In this document: piece by piece, positions 20,651-28,957 of the stretch
Layout: each line of letters begins with the position of its first letter
Numbering within the stretch: the stretch's first letter is position 1
Origin: Verrucomicrobiales bacterium
GTDB lineage: Bacteria; Verrucomicrobiota; Verrucomicrobiia; Verrucomicrobiales; DEV007
DNA: 64,000 nt
Reading direction: 5' to 3'
Assembly (NCBI GenBank): GCA_028033615.1
Contig: JAOFDG010000001.1
Location: forward strand, 22,436-86,435
Position numbers and translations under genes: made by a program
The notes under the pieces: model-generated
Told to the model about the DNA's origin: nothing
Seen by the model: the letters and a program-made list of their open reading frames with translations, nothing else
Database searches by the model: none

Positions 20651-21781
20651 GTGGTCACAAAAAAGAAAAGCGTGTCATCTAAGTTTTCAAAAAACATTCA
20701 TGCTTTTGTTGGCACAGATGAAGCGAGTTTGAAGGAAGCGGCTTTGAATTGTTTTAATGCTCTTGCTCCTAAGGAAGATGCTGAGTTTGGAGCTGAGGTT
20801 ATTGATGGGGTATCAGAGAACGCTGACTCTGCTGTTAAGGTTATCACTCAGACGCTCAGTGCTTTGCAGACCTTACCGTTTTTTGGAGGTCAAAAAGTAG
20901 TTTGGTTAAAAGGGGCAAACGTATTCGCTGATTCACAAACGGGTAAAGCTGCTTCAGTCTTGGATACTGCGGAAGCGTTAGCTCAATTCATTTCAAAGGA
21001 CTTGCCCGATAATATTATTTTTATTCTCAGTGCGCCATCCATTGATAAGAGGCGCTCATTTTATAAGAAGCTTGTTAAGGTAGGCAATGTTAAGGTTTTT
21101 GATAAGCCAGACATGACTCGAGACGGATGGCAAGATCAGGTTAAGAATCATGTTAGTAACCTAGCAAGTAATAAGAGTTTACAATTTAAACCAGAAGCTT
21201 TGGAGCATTTCGTCATGCTTGCTGGTACTGACCTCACTCAAATTAATAATGAGATTGAAAAAATTGATCTATTTCTTTCTAAAGACCAAAGGACGGTAAC
21301 TGTAGAGCATGTTCTCAACCAAGTTGCTTTAACAAGGGCTGGAGTTGTTTTTGAATTAGGTAATAGCATTGCAAAAAAGGATCTTTCTTCTGCTCTTAGG
21401 AACATTGATCATCTTTTATACCAAGGCGAAAGTGCCATAGGTATTCTTTTAGCTGCTGTTGTCCCTACTATTCGACGGCTTTTAATTGCGAAAGACTTAG
21501 CTGATAGGCATGGAATTAGAGCCACTCGAAATTACCGTTCATATGAATCCTCACTATCCCGTTTAAGCGAATCAGAAACGGCTCACTTGCCGCGAAAAAA
21601 AGATGGAGGTTTAAGTGTTTACCCGATTTTCCTTGCGTCTTCAGAGTGTAGAAAATTTTCTCTTTCACAACTACAGAAATCTCTTTTCGAATGTTTGCGA
21701 GCAAATAGATCTCTAGTTACTAGCGCCCTTGACCATAGAGTTACTTTAGAAAGACTGGTTATAAGAGTGCTTGCGACTTAA
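20651..21781 (+). CDS. holA: DNA polymerase III delta subunit
   Basis: 'VISENADSAVKVITQTLSALQTLPFFGGQKVVWLKGAN', 'LAGTDLTQINNEIEKIDLFL', 'GESAIGILLAAVVPTIRRLL'. Confidence 0.85.
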   Translation: MVTKKKSVSSKFSKNIHAFVGTDEASLKEAALNCFNALAPKEDAEFGAEVIDGVSENADSAVKVITQTLSALQTLPFFGGQKVVWLKGANVFADSQTGKAASVLDTAEALAQFISKDLPDNIIFILSAPSIDKRRSFYKKLVKVGNVKVFDKPDMTRDGWQDQVKNHVSNLASNKSLQFKPEALEHFVMLAGTDLTQINNEIEKIDLFLSKDQRTVTVEHVLNQVALTRAGVVFELGNSIAKKDLSSALRNIDHLLYQGESAIGILLAAVVPTIRRLLIAKDLADRHGIRATRNYRSYESSLSRLSESETAHLPRKKDGGLSVYPIFLASSECRKFSLSQLQKSLFECLRANRSLVTSALDHRVTLERLVIRVLAT

Positions 21782-21806
21782 ACCATTAAAAATAAATTTT
21801 TTATCT

Positions 21807-22181
21807 ATGCAGATATTATTCATTGCACTATTAGTCGGGGCCTTGGCTGCTCTTTTAGGTTCTCTCCTTGGTGTCGGTGGTGGAATTTTGATGGTACCTG
21901 CCTTTAAAGGATTTCTTGGTCTTTCAATGAAAAAAGCCATTGCAACTTCCTTGGCGGTGATGGTGGTGACTGCATCTGTCTCATCCTTTAAGTATGCACA
22001 AGCCGGATTAATTGATTGGAAGATCGCTGGTATCGCTGCTTTAGCAGCATTAGTTTCGGCTTACTTTGGTTCAGATTTAATGAAAAGTTTATCTGCTCCT
22101 CAATTAAGAGTCCTTTTTGGTGTTTTTCTTATTATTGTAGGCATATATATGCTCTTTATTCAGAAAGAGGTTACTAACTAG
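21807..22181 (+). CDS. TSUP family (TauE/SafE-like) transporter, short form
   Basis: 'GALAALLGSLLGVGGGILMVPAF' motif; start at internal ATG 21807 preferred over 21771, which overlaps holA. Confidence 0.85.
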   Translation: MQILFIALLVGALAALLGSLLGVGGGILMVPAFKGFLGLSMKKAIATSLAVMVVTASVSSFKYAQAGLIDWKIAGIAALAALVSAYFGSDLMKSLSAPQLRVLFGVFLIIVGIYMLFIQKEVTN

Positions 22182-22202
22182 AAACAACCAAATTTTAAAG
22201 GG

Positions 22203-22703
22203 CTAGCTGCCTTCATTTTCGAATTCTGGTAAAAGATCCTTACGTTCGAGTAGTTGTGCTATCGGTTGATTAGGGTTCTTATTTAGTTCTGACAAAAATG
22301 GGGTAACTCTATCCATTTCAACAATAGCAACCCTAACCAAGCTAGTAACGATATCAGGGTTGAAATTATAATCTGGGAAAACATTAGTAATCCTAAAGTA
22401 AACTTCCCCACTGACAGGATTAGCCTCAAAATTGCCTAAATTGAGAGTGATATTAGTTCTCATTAGGGCATCAAGTGCTGATCTCATTGATTTAGGCAAA
22501 ATAGAAAAAGAGAGCCTAGAAATCACTGAAATTGCCATTAGTTCCTCAAATGATTGAGCATGTAAGGGAACTTTGGCGTGATGAGCTTCAAATTCAGCTT
22601 CAATAACCTTCTTATCTTCTATCTCTCTAAATTCCCAATTTGCAGAGTTAAAAGCTTCCTTGATTTTAATATAAAGGTCCTGCTCAGTTGTTGCCTTGGT
22701 CAT
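22203..22703 (-). CDS. YbjN-like (sensory transduction regulator fold) protein
   Basis: 'LGNFEANPVSGEVYFRITNVFPDYNFNPDIVTSLVRVAIVEMDRVTPFL'. Confidence 0.55.
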   Translation of the reverse strand: MTKATTEQDLYIKIKEAFNSANWEFREIEDKKVIEAEFEAHHAKVPLHAQSFEELMAISVISRLSFSILPKSMRSALDALMRTNITLNLGNFEANPVSGEVYFRITNVFPDYNFNPDIVTSLVRVAIVEMDRVTPFLSELNKNPNQPIAQLLERKDLLPEFENEGS

Positions 22704-22758
22704 GAATATCCCTTAAAATTAGCTAAAAAATAGCAAAAAATGGTTTTTTAGGAAATGG

Positions 22759-22833
22759 TCGGGGTGATAGGATTCGAACCTACGGCTTCCTGCTCCCAAA
22801 GCAGGCGCTCTGACCAAGCTGAGCTACACCCCG
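22759..22833 (-). tRNA. tRNA-Pro (anticodon TGG)
   Basis: Reverse strand CGGGGTGTAGCTCAGCTTGGTCAGAGCGCCTGCTTTGGGAGCAGG...GGTTCGAATCCTATCACCCCGA: full cloverleaf, 7-nt anticodon loop TTTGGGA. Confidence 0.95.
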
Positions 22834-22917
22834 ATTAAGCACACTATATTCCTACTTCTCCCGCGGGTTTCAAGTTGTAAATTTCACTTATCCGGTTAAG
22901 TGGTTAACTTCCGTATT

Positions 22918-24798
22918 ATGGAGGCTGAAAATCAAAGAAAGACTTTAGAGGAGCGCTCACAGATGACTGACGTTGAGCGATTGAGACATTCTACTGCTCA
23001 TATTTTGGCGACTGCTATTGCTAAAATCTGGCCGGAAGCTCAATTTGCGGCAGGGCCACCTGTAGAAAATGGCTTCTACTATGATGTTGAACTTAATCAT
23101 CGTATCTCCACAGATGATTTTGAGGCTATCGAGAAGGAGATGACTGTTGTTGTTAAGGAAAATCAAAAATTTGAGAGGATAGGTGTTAGCCGCGACGAAG
23201 CCCTTAAGTTAGCCAAGGCTGGGCGCCTCGCGGCTCTTGGAGAACGGGATACAGAATCAACCTTCAAAATTGATTTGCTCAATGACATTCCAGAAGAAGA
23301 AGAAATATCCATATTTCAGAATGGTGATTTTTGGGATCTTTGTGCTGGCCCCCACGTTCCTCGAACAGGAAATTGTAAAGCATTTAAGTTAATGTCGGTT
23401 GCCAGCGCATTTTATAAGGGGGACTCAAATAACGTGCAGCTTCAAAGAATTTATGGAACTGCATTTAAAAATAAAACTCAACTTAATGAATACCTTGAGC
23501 AGTTAGAAGAAGCCAAAAAGCGAGATCACAGAAAGATTGGTAAGGAACTCGGATTGTTCCATTTTGATGAATCTGTAGGACAAGGTCTAGTTCTATGGAA
23601 GCCCAAGGGAGCCATTATTAGAAATGAATTACAGAAGTTCATATCCAATGAATTGGATAAAAAGGGTTACAGCCAAGTTTTTACTCCTCATATTGGTAAG
23701 CTTGATCTTTACCGAACAAGTGGACATTTTCCGTATTATGAAGAAAGTCAGTTTTCTCCGATAGTAGACAAAGACTCAATGCAAAAGCTTTCAGATGAGG
23801 GTTGTACATGTGGGGAGCTATCAAATAAACTCAAGGAAGGTGAGACAGATGGTTTTTTACTTAAACCGATGAATTGCCCTCACCATATTAAAATCTTTTC
23901 GAGTGAACACCGAAGCTATCGTGATTTACCTGTTAGGCTCGCTGAGTTTGGAACTGTCTACAGATGGGAAAAATCAGGAGAGTTAGGTGGTTTAACAAGA
24001 GTCAGATCGTTTACCCAAGATGATGCCCATTTATTTTGTACCGATGACCAAGTTCAAGATGAGATCATGGGGTGCCTTGATCTGGTGAAGGTTGTTTTAA
24101 ATACTCTTGGAATTAAGGACTATAGGGTTCGAGTTGGACTCAGAGATGCGAATTCTGATAAATATGTAGGGGATCCAGAAAATTGGGATCGTGCAGAGAA
24201 TGCACTAAGGGAAGCTGCGAGTAGTTTAGAAGTACCCTTCACCGAAGAATCAGGTGAAGCTGCATTTTATGGTCCGAAGATAGATTTTGTTGTAAAGGAT
24301 GTTATTGGTAGGGAATGGCAGCTAGGAACGGTCCAAGTTGATTATAATTTGCCAGAGAGATTTGACCTTAGTTACATAGGTCCCGATAATAAACCTCACA
24401 GACCTGTAATGATTCACAGGGCACCTTTTGGTTCCCTCGAAAGGTTTGTGGCTGTGCTCATTGAGCATTTTGAGGGATCCTTTCCTACTTGGTTGGCACC
24501 TGAGCAGGTTAGAATATTACCAATCTCTGAAAAGTTTACTAGTCCCGCTAAGGAGCGCCTCAATGAAATGCTCGGAGTTGGTGCCAGAGCATCTATGGAT
24601 AATTCAGCTGAAAAAATTGGTGCCAAAATTCGACTTGCTCAACTTGATAAGGTTCCATATATGTTAATTATCGGAGCTAATGAAGTTGAATCGAACACCA
24701 TTTCAGTGCGTCACAGGAGTCGAGGTGATATCGGATCACTGAGTCCTGAGGAATTTATCAATAATTTTCAGGATGAGGTAAGAAACCGTGTACTTTAA
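22918..24798 (+). CDS. thrS: Threonyl-tRNA synthetase (no N-terminal TGS domain)
   Basis: 'LRHSTAHILATAIAKIWPEAQFAAGPPVENGFYYD', 'KPMNCPHHIKIF', 'RVRSFTQDDAHLFC', 'HRAPFGSLERFVAVLIEHFEGSFPTWLAPEQVRILPI'. Confidence 0.97.
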   Translation: MEAENQRKTLEERSQMTDVERLRHSTAHILATAIAKIWPEAQFAAGPPVENGFYYDVELNHRISTDDFEAIEKEMTVVVKENQKFERIGVSRDEALKLAKAGRLAALGERDTESTFKIDLLNDIPEEEEISIFQNGDFWDLCAGPHVPRTGNCKAFKLMSVASAFYKGDSNNVQLQRIYGTAFKNKTQLNEYLEQLEEAKKRDHRKIGKELGLFHFDESVGQGLVLWKPKGAIIRNELQKFISNELDKKGYSQVFTPHIGKLDLYRTSGHFPYYEESQFSPIVDKDSMQKLSDEGCTCGELSNKLKEGETDGFLLKPMNCPHHIKIFSSEHRSYRDLPVRLAEFGTVYRWEKSGELGGLTRVRSFTQDDAHLFCTDDQVQDEIMGCLDLVKVVLNTLGIKDYRVRVGLRDANSDKYVGDPENWDRAENALREAASSLEVPFTEESGEAAFYGPKIDFVVKDVIGREWQLGTVQVDYNLPERFDLSYIGPDNKPHRPVMIHRAPFGSLERFVAVLIEHFEGSFPTWLAPEQVRILPISEKFTSPAKERLNEMLGVGARASMDNSAEKIGAKIRLAQLDKVPYMLIIGANEVESNTISVRHRSRGDIGSLSPEEFINNFQDEVRNRVL

Positions 24799-24859
24799 AC
24801 TGTTATTTAATTGTATTTAATGCTATATTTAGTTAAATTTAATTTAAAGGAGAAAAGTT

Positions 24860-25579
24860 ATCGCTAGACCAAAAAAGAAAAACTTTAGGAAATGGACCCC
24901 AAGAGATAGGATCAACGATCGTATCAGAGCGCCAAAGGTTCGGGTCATTTATGGAGCCAAACAGTTGGGTGTAATGGATACACAAGATGCTGTTCGAAAA
25001 GCGAAAAGCGTAGGCCTTGATTTGGTTGAAGTTTCAACTAACGCTAGACCGCCTGTTTGTAAAATTGTTGATTATGGTAAGTACAAGTACGACCAGAAGA
25101 AACTCAAAAAAGAACAACCAAAGAAAGTTCATAGACTTAAAGAAGTTAAGTTTAGGGTTGGAATTGAGGCGCATGATTACAACATGAAAGTAACTCGTGC
25201 TGAGTCATTTTTAATGCAAGAAGACAAGGTTCGAATTCAGTTGATGTTTAGAGGTCGACAAATGGCTCACAAAGAAATTGGCTTTGATCTAATGAAAGAA
25301 GTCAAAGAGGATTTGACTGGTGTTTCGCATGTAGATTTAGAGCCAAAGCTCACAGGCAGAAATATCACTATGATGCTTTCTCCATTAGCAAAGCATTTAC
25401 AAAAGCCTAAGTTCAAGAATCATGATGATTTGCCGGACGAAGACGAGGAAGATGAAATAGAGGAGTATGAAATAGAGGAGTATGAAAAGCCAAATGAGGA
25501 CCATCAGCATTTAGATGTGGTCGATGAAATAGCGATGCTCGAGGGTGATGATGGTAGACCTAAGCTAAAGCGAGGATAG
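24860..25579 (+). CDS. infC: Translation initiation factor IF-3, start codon ATC, acidic C-terminal extension
   Basis: Frame open only back to TAA at 24845; no ATG/GTG/TTG yields a full N-terminus; AAAGGAG upstream of ATC at 24860 gives (I/M)ARPKKKNFRKWTPRDRINDRIRAPKVRVIYGAKQLGVMDTQDAVRKAKSVGLDLVEVS, the canonical IF-3 N-domain. Confidence 0.93.
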   Translation: MARPKKKNFRKWTPRDRINDRIRAPKVRVIYGAKQLGVMDTQDAVRKAKSVGLDLVEVSTNARPPVCKIVDYGKYKYDQKKLKKEQPKKVHRLKEVKFRVGIEAHDYNMKVTRAESFLMQEDKVRIQLMFRGRQMAHKEIGFDLMKEVKEDLTGVSHVDLEPKLTGRNITMMLSPLAKHLQKPKFKNHDDLPDEDEEDEIEEYEIEEYEKPNEDHQHLDVVDEIAMLEGDDGRPKLKRG

Positions 25580-25598
25580 CTAAAATTTCTTTTTAAAT

Positions 25599-26318
25599 AT
25601 GGGTGCGAAGCAAAACCGCCTTCTGCTTTTTGATATTGATTGTACTTTATTGAATACTGGAGGTGCAGGCATGAATGCTTTTCATGGTGCCATCGAAGAC
25701 CTTTACTCTGATAATCTCATAGGAGGTAATTCGTTGAGTCTAGATATGGCTGGAAGCACAGATTCTGGATTAGTTATTGAAATTTTTAAATCACTTGGAA
25801 TTGAGGATTCAGTAAAAGAAAGAAAAGTGTTTTTTGATACTTATTTAAGTAAGCTTAATTCGAATTTATCTAGCTCTAAATTCGCCGGTCATTTGCTTCC
25901 AGGAGTAGATACGCTTCTTAAGGAATTATCAGTTAATTTTCAAATTCATGGAGTCTATACTGGACTGCTAACGGGAAACCTTGAAGAAGGAGCAAAGATG
26001 AAAGTGGAACATTTTCGTATTGGGGAGCACTTTTCATTTGGTGCTTATGGTTGTGATCACCAAGACCGAAATAAGTTAGGTCCTATAGCGTTGGAAAGAG
26101 CATATGAAAAATATGATTGTAACTTTGATCCTGAGAATGTGATAGTTATTGGAGACACTCCAAAAGATATTAAATGCGCGAAAGCTTTTGGTGCTAAAGT
26201 CCTTGCTGTGGGCACAGGATCTTTTACATGTGATGAATTATCTCAGTATGAACCGGATTTTGTGATTGAGGATTTAAGTGATCAACAAATAGTCAGAAGT
26301 ATTCTTATTTCAAACTAA
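25599..26318 (+). CDS. HAD-superfamily hydrolase (phosphoglycolate phosphatase-like)
   Basis: 'LLFDIDCTLLNTGGAG', 'GLLTGNLEEGA', 'VIGDTPKDIKCAKAFGAKVLAVGTG'. Confidence 0.93.
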   Translation: MGAKQNRLLLFDIDCTLLNTGGAGMNAFHGAIEDLYSDNLIGGNSLSLDMAGSTDSGLVIEIFKSLGIEDSVKERKVFFDTYLSKLNSNLSSSKFAGHLLPGVDTLLKELSVNFQIHGVYTGLLTGNLEEGAKMKVEHFRIGEHFSFGAYGCDHQDRNKLGPIALERAYEKYDCNFDPENVIVIGDTPKDIKCAKAFGAKVLAVGTGSFTCDELSQYEPDFVIEDLSDQQIVRSILISN

Positions 26319-27208
26319 TTACTTTGACTAATATTTTTGTATTTTCCCATTCCTATTTCCCAAGGTTTTAGAAAAGCCAAATAGCTTATAATCATAGTGA
26401 GACTAAATAGAAAAAGATTAATTCCTAAAGCTGCAATACAAACGTGAAAGCTGATACCAATTACTAGACCTATTTTTCTAGTTTTTGAAATCCATAAAAG
26501 GATTGGTATTGCAAGCTCGGTGAGCAATGTTAAATAATTTAGCTTATCTAAAAACCCATGAATATTGACGGGCCATTGACCTGAGAATCTACCATGATGT
26601 GATAGAAAAAAATATGTAATAGACTCTCCATTTGCCCAGTAATAATCACCCATTTTTTGCAAAACTGTTTGCCAATAAATCACAAATACTTGCATTTGGA
26701 TAAGCACAAGTCCGTACCGAGGAGTTTCAGATACAGAATTGATTTGAAGCCTATTTTTAATAAGGCTTTTAAGCCCCCAATTCTCTCCAAGTGGGCTAAA
26801 GATAAGGATTAAACAAATGTTTGTAATGATTGTATCCCAACCTGTTGTAGAAATGGGGGCTCTATGGATGAATGAAAGTTGGATAACAAAGCAATAGATC
26901 AGAGAGGTTCTCGAGTATTTCCCTGAGATCAATAACAAACAGGCAATGATGGCTAACAGTACTGCAAGCTTTACCAAAAGAGGAGACGTTATTAGATTAA
27001 ATATTGAAACTGAAATACCACCTGTAATTTCGTAGAATCCGATCGCTGACATGCTTGACGGTGAAATGCCTTCATGACTTAAGAGTGACACAGCATATGG
27101 CAGAATACATGCAAAGTGTAATAACATTAAGATAGCAAAACCTATCCTTAAAATAGCGTACCTTCTTTGGTCCACCCCCTTTAACCAAATAGAGCAAAAT
27201 GCTTTCAT
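26315..27208 (-). CDS. HTTM domain (vitamin K-dependent gamma-carboxylase-like) membrane protein
   Basis: 'RRYAILRIGFAILMLLHF', 'WANGESITYFFLSHHGRFSGQWP', 'ELAIPILLWISKTRKIGLVIGISFHVCIA'. Confidence 0.8.
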   Translation of the reverse strand: MKAFCSIWLKGVDQRRYAILRIGFAILMLLHFACILPYAVSLLSHEGISPSSMSAIGFYEITGGISVSIFNLITSPLLVKLAVLLAIIACLLLISGKYSRTSLIYCFVIQLSFIHRAPISTTGWDTIITNICLILIFSPLGENWGLKSLIKNRLQINSVSETPRYGLVLIQMQVFVIYWQTVLQKMGDYYWANGESITYFFLSHHGRFSGQWPVNIHGFLDKLNYLTLLTELAIPILLWISKTRKIGLVIGISFHVCIAALGINLFLFSLTMIISYLAFLKPWEIGMGKYKNISQSN

Positions 27209-27729
27209 TCTTTTTTACTCAAGGGGTAAGGACCAAAAGTCTGAACTATAGGTCTAGATATATCAGATCCTAGTTTAATATCACCTATCTTGTTAATTAC
27301 ATTTAGATGCAGAACTATTGAGAAGTTTATAAGGTTTGGGTCACTTTTATGAAGAGCTTTTTGTAAGGATAGAATATAAGCTTCCTTAAATGTATTGTTA
27401 GAAGGATTCTGAAAGAGTCTTAAAAAAGTATAGTGAAACCTAATTTTTTCCTTAGGTTCAATTTTTTTCAAGTCAGGTAGACCGGGTCCAAGGTTAAATT
27501 TTTCGCCTTTAATATTTTCGGCAATGAGTTCAATCTCTAATCCTGATAGCGTTGGGATGCTATGGAACATATCCCATTTTTGTGCTGCACCCACTGTCCA
27601 CCTTATCGGGTCAATTTTTTTTGAAATCACACCTTCATTTTTTTCATTTAGAGGAGCAATGCCAAATAATATGTTCAAACCAAATATGCTTGAAAATAGA
27701 ATAATTAGAACCTTTTGCGTTCTTGGCAT
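27205..27729 (-). CDS. Hypothetical membrane-anchored protein associated with the HTTM gene
   Basis: Overlaps the start of the HTTM gene by 4 nt; N-terminal TM; 'RWTVGAAQKWDMFHSIP'. Confidence 0.65.
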   Translation of the reverse strand: MPRTQKVLIILFSSIFGLNILFGIAPLNEKNEGVISKKIDPIRWTVGAAQKWDMFHSIPTLSGLEIELIAENIKGEKFNLGPGLPDLKKIEPKEKIRFHYTFLRLFQNPSNNTFKEAYILSLQKALHKSDPNLINFSIVLHLNVINKIGDIKLGSDISRPIVQTFGPYPLSKKE

Positions 27730-27781
27730 TACAGATAATGAGTTTTAAATTTTATGAGCTTTAAGTTTATTCTAGCATAAA

Positions 27782-27810
27782 AAAAGGCCAGGTTGAACCC
27801 CTGGCCTTTT
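27782..27810. terminator. Bidirectional terminator 3' of ilvC
   Basis: AAAAGGCCAGG-ttgaac-CCCTGGCCTTTT, perfect stem with A and T tracts. Confidence 0.85.
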
Positions 27811-27834
27811 AAATTAATTAATTCTTTAAAAATG

Positions 27835-28863
27835 TTAGGAATAAGAAGCTTGCGCACCTTTGGTGGATCTCTTCTTAATCCAAGGCATGAGCCCGCGGAG
27901 TCTCTTTCCAACTTTTTCAATCCCGTGCTCTGCACCTTCTTTACGAAGTTTATTGAATGTTTTCTGACCTTTTTTGTTTTCTTTGATCCACTCTTCAGCA
28001 AATTCTCCGTTTTGGATTCTTTTGAGAGCACGTTTCATTTTATTTTTTGTCGCGTTATCAATTATTGTTGGGCCTACTGAAACATCTCCCCACTCTGCAG
28101 TTTCGGAGATAGAAAATCTCATACCTGCAATGCCGGATTCGTTCATTAGATCAACAATCAGCTTGAGCTCATGAAGGCATTCAAAGTATGCCATCTCAGG
28201 TTGGTACCCCGCTTCAACCAGTACTTCATATCCAGTTTTAACAAGGGCACTAACTCCACCACATAAAACGGTTTGTTCACCAAATAAGTCAGTTTCAGTT
28301 TCCTCTATAAAGGTAGTTTGAATGACTCCTCCTCTTGTTCCACCAACACCGTGAGCCCACGCGAGTGCAATCTTCTTTGCATCCTTTCCGGGATTCTGAT
28401 GGACGGCTATAAGAGCAGGTACTCCTTTACCCTCAGTGAATTGACGTCGAACGATATGGCCAGGGCCTTTTGGAGCTACCATAATGACGTTAACATCCTC
28501 AGGTGGAACAACGGTACCATAATGAATTGCAAACCCATGACTAAAGCCAAGAGTCTTTCCTTTGGTAAGATGTTTTTCTATATCCTTTTTGTAGATTTCA
28601 CCAATCTTTGTGTCGGGTGCAGCAATAAAAATAACGTCAGCCTTTTGAACTGCTTCTGCTGTGTCGTAGACTTTAAAACCTAATTTTTTTGCAACGGCTC
28701 TTGATTTAGATCCTTTGTATAGACCAATGATGACATTGACTTTACTCTCTTTAAGATTAAGTGCATGAGCATGTCCTTGCGATCCGAAACCGATCACGGC
28801 AAAAGTTTTTCCTTTTAGGACTTTCATGTCTGCGTCTTTTTCTCGATAGATGCGTGCGTTCAT
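27835..28863 (-). CDS. ilvC: Ketol-acid reductoisomerase
   Basis: 'FAVIGFGSQGHAHALNLKES', 'VIMVAPKGPGHIVRRQFTEGKGVPALIAV', 'ETETDLFGEQTVLCGG'. Confidence 0.97.
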   Translation of the reverse strand: MNARIYREKDADMKVLKGKTFAVIGFGSQGHAHALNLKESKVNVIIGLYKGSKSRAVAKKLGFKVYDTAEAVQKADVIFIAAPDTKIGEIYKKDIEKHLTKGKTLGFSHGFAIHYGTVVPPEDVNVIMVAPKGPGHIVRRQFTEGKGVPALIAVHQNPGKDAKKIALAWAHGVGGTRGGVIQTTFIEETETDLFGEQTVLCGGVSALVKTGYEVLVEAGYQPEMAYFECLHELKLIVDLMNESGIAGMRFSISETAEWGDVSVGPTIIDNATKNKMKRALKRIQNGEFAEEWIKENKKGQKTFNKLRKEGAEHGIEKVGKRLRGLMPWIKKRSTKGAQASYS

Positions 28864-28957
28864 TTGAATTTATTGTTTTTTTACTTAATAATATTGCCTC
28901 TGAGGGGGCGTGAATGTTGCCTTGGATTCTTGCTTGGGTCAAATTCAAAAAACCTTA

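Noticed and set aside
27729-28948. ORFs 27729..28031, 27793..28080, 27974..28174, 28318..28683, 28757..28948
   Set aside because: Overlap ilvC in other frames; ilvC is unambiguous.
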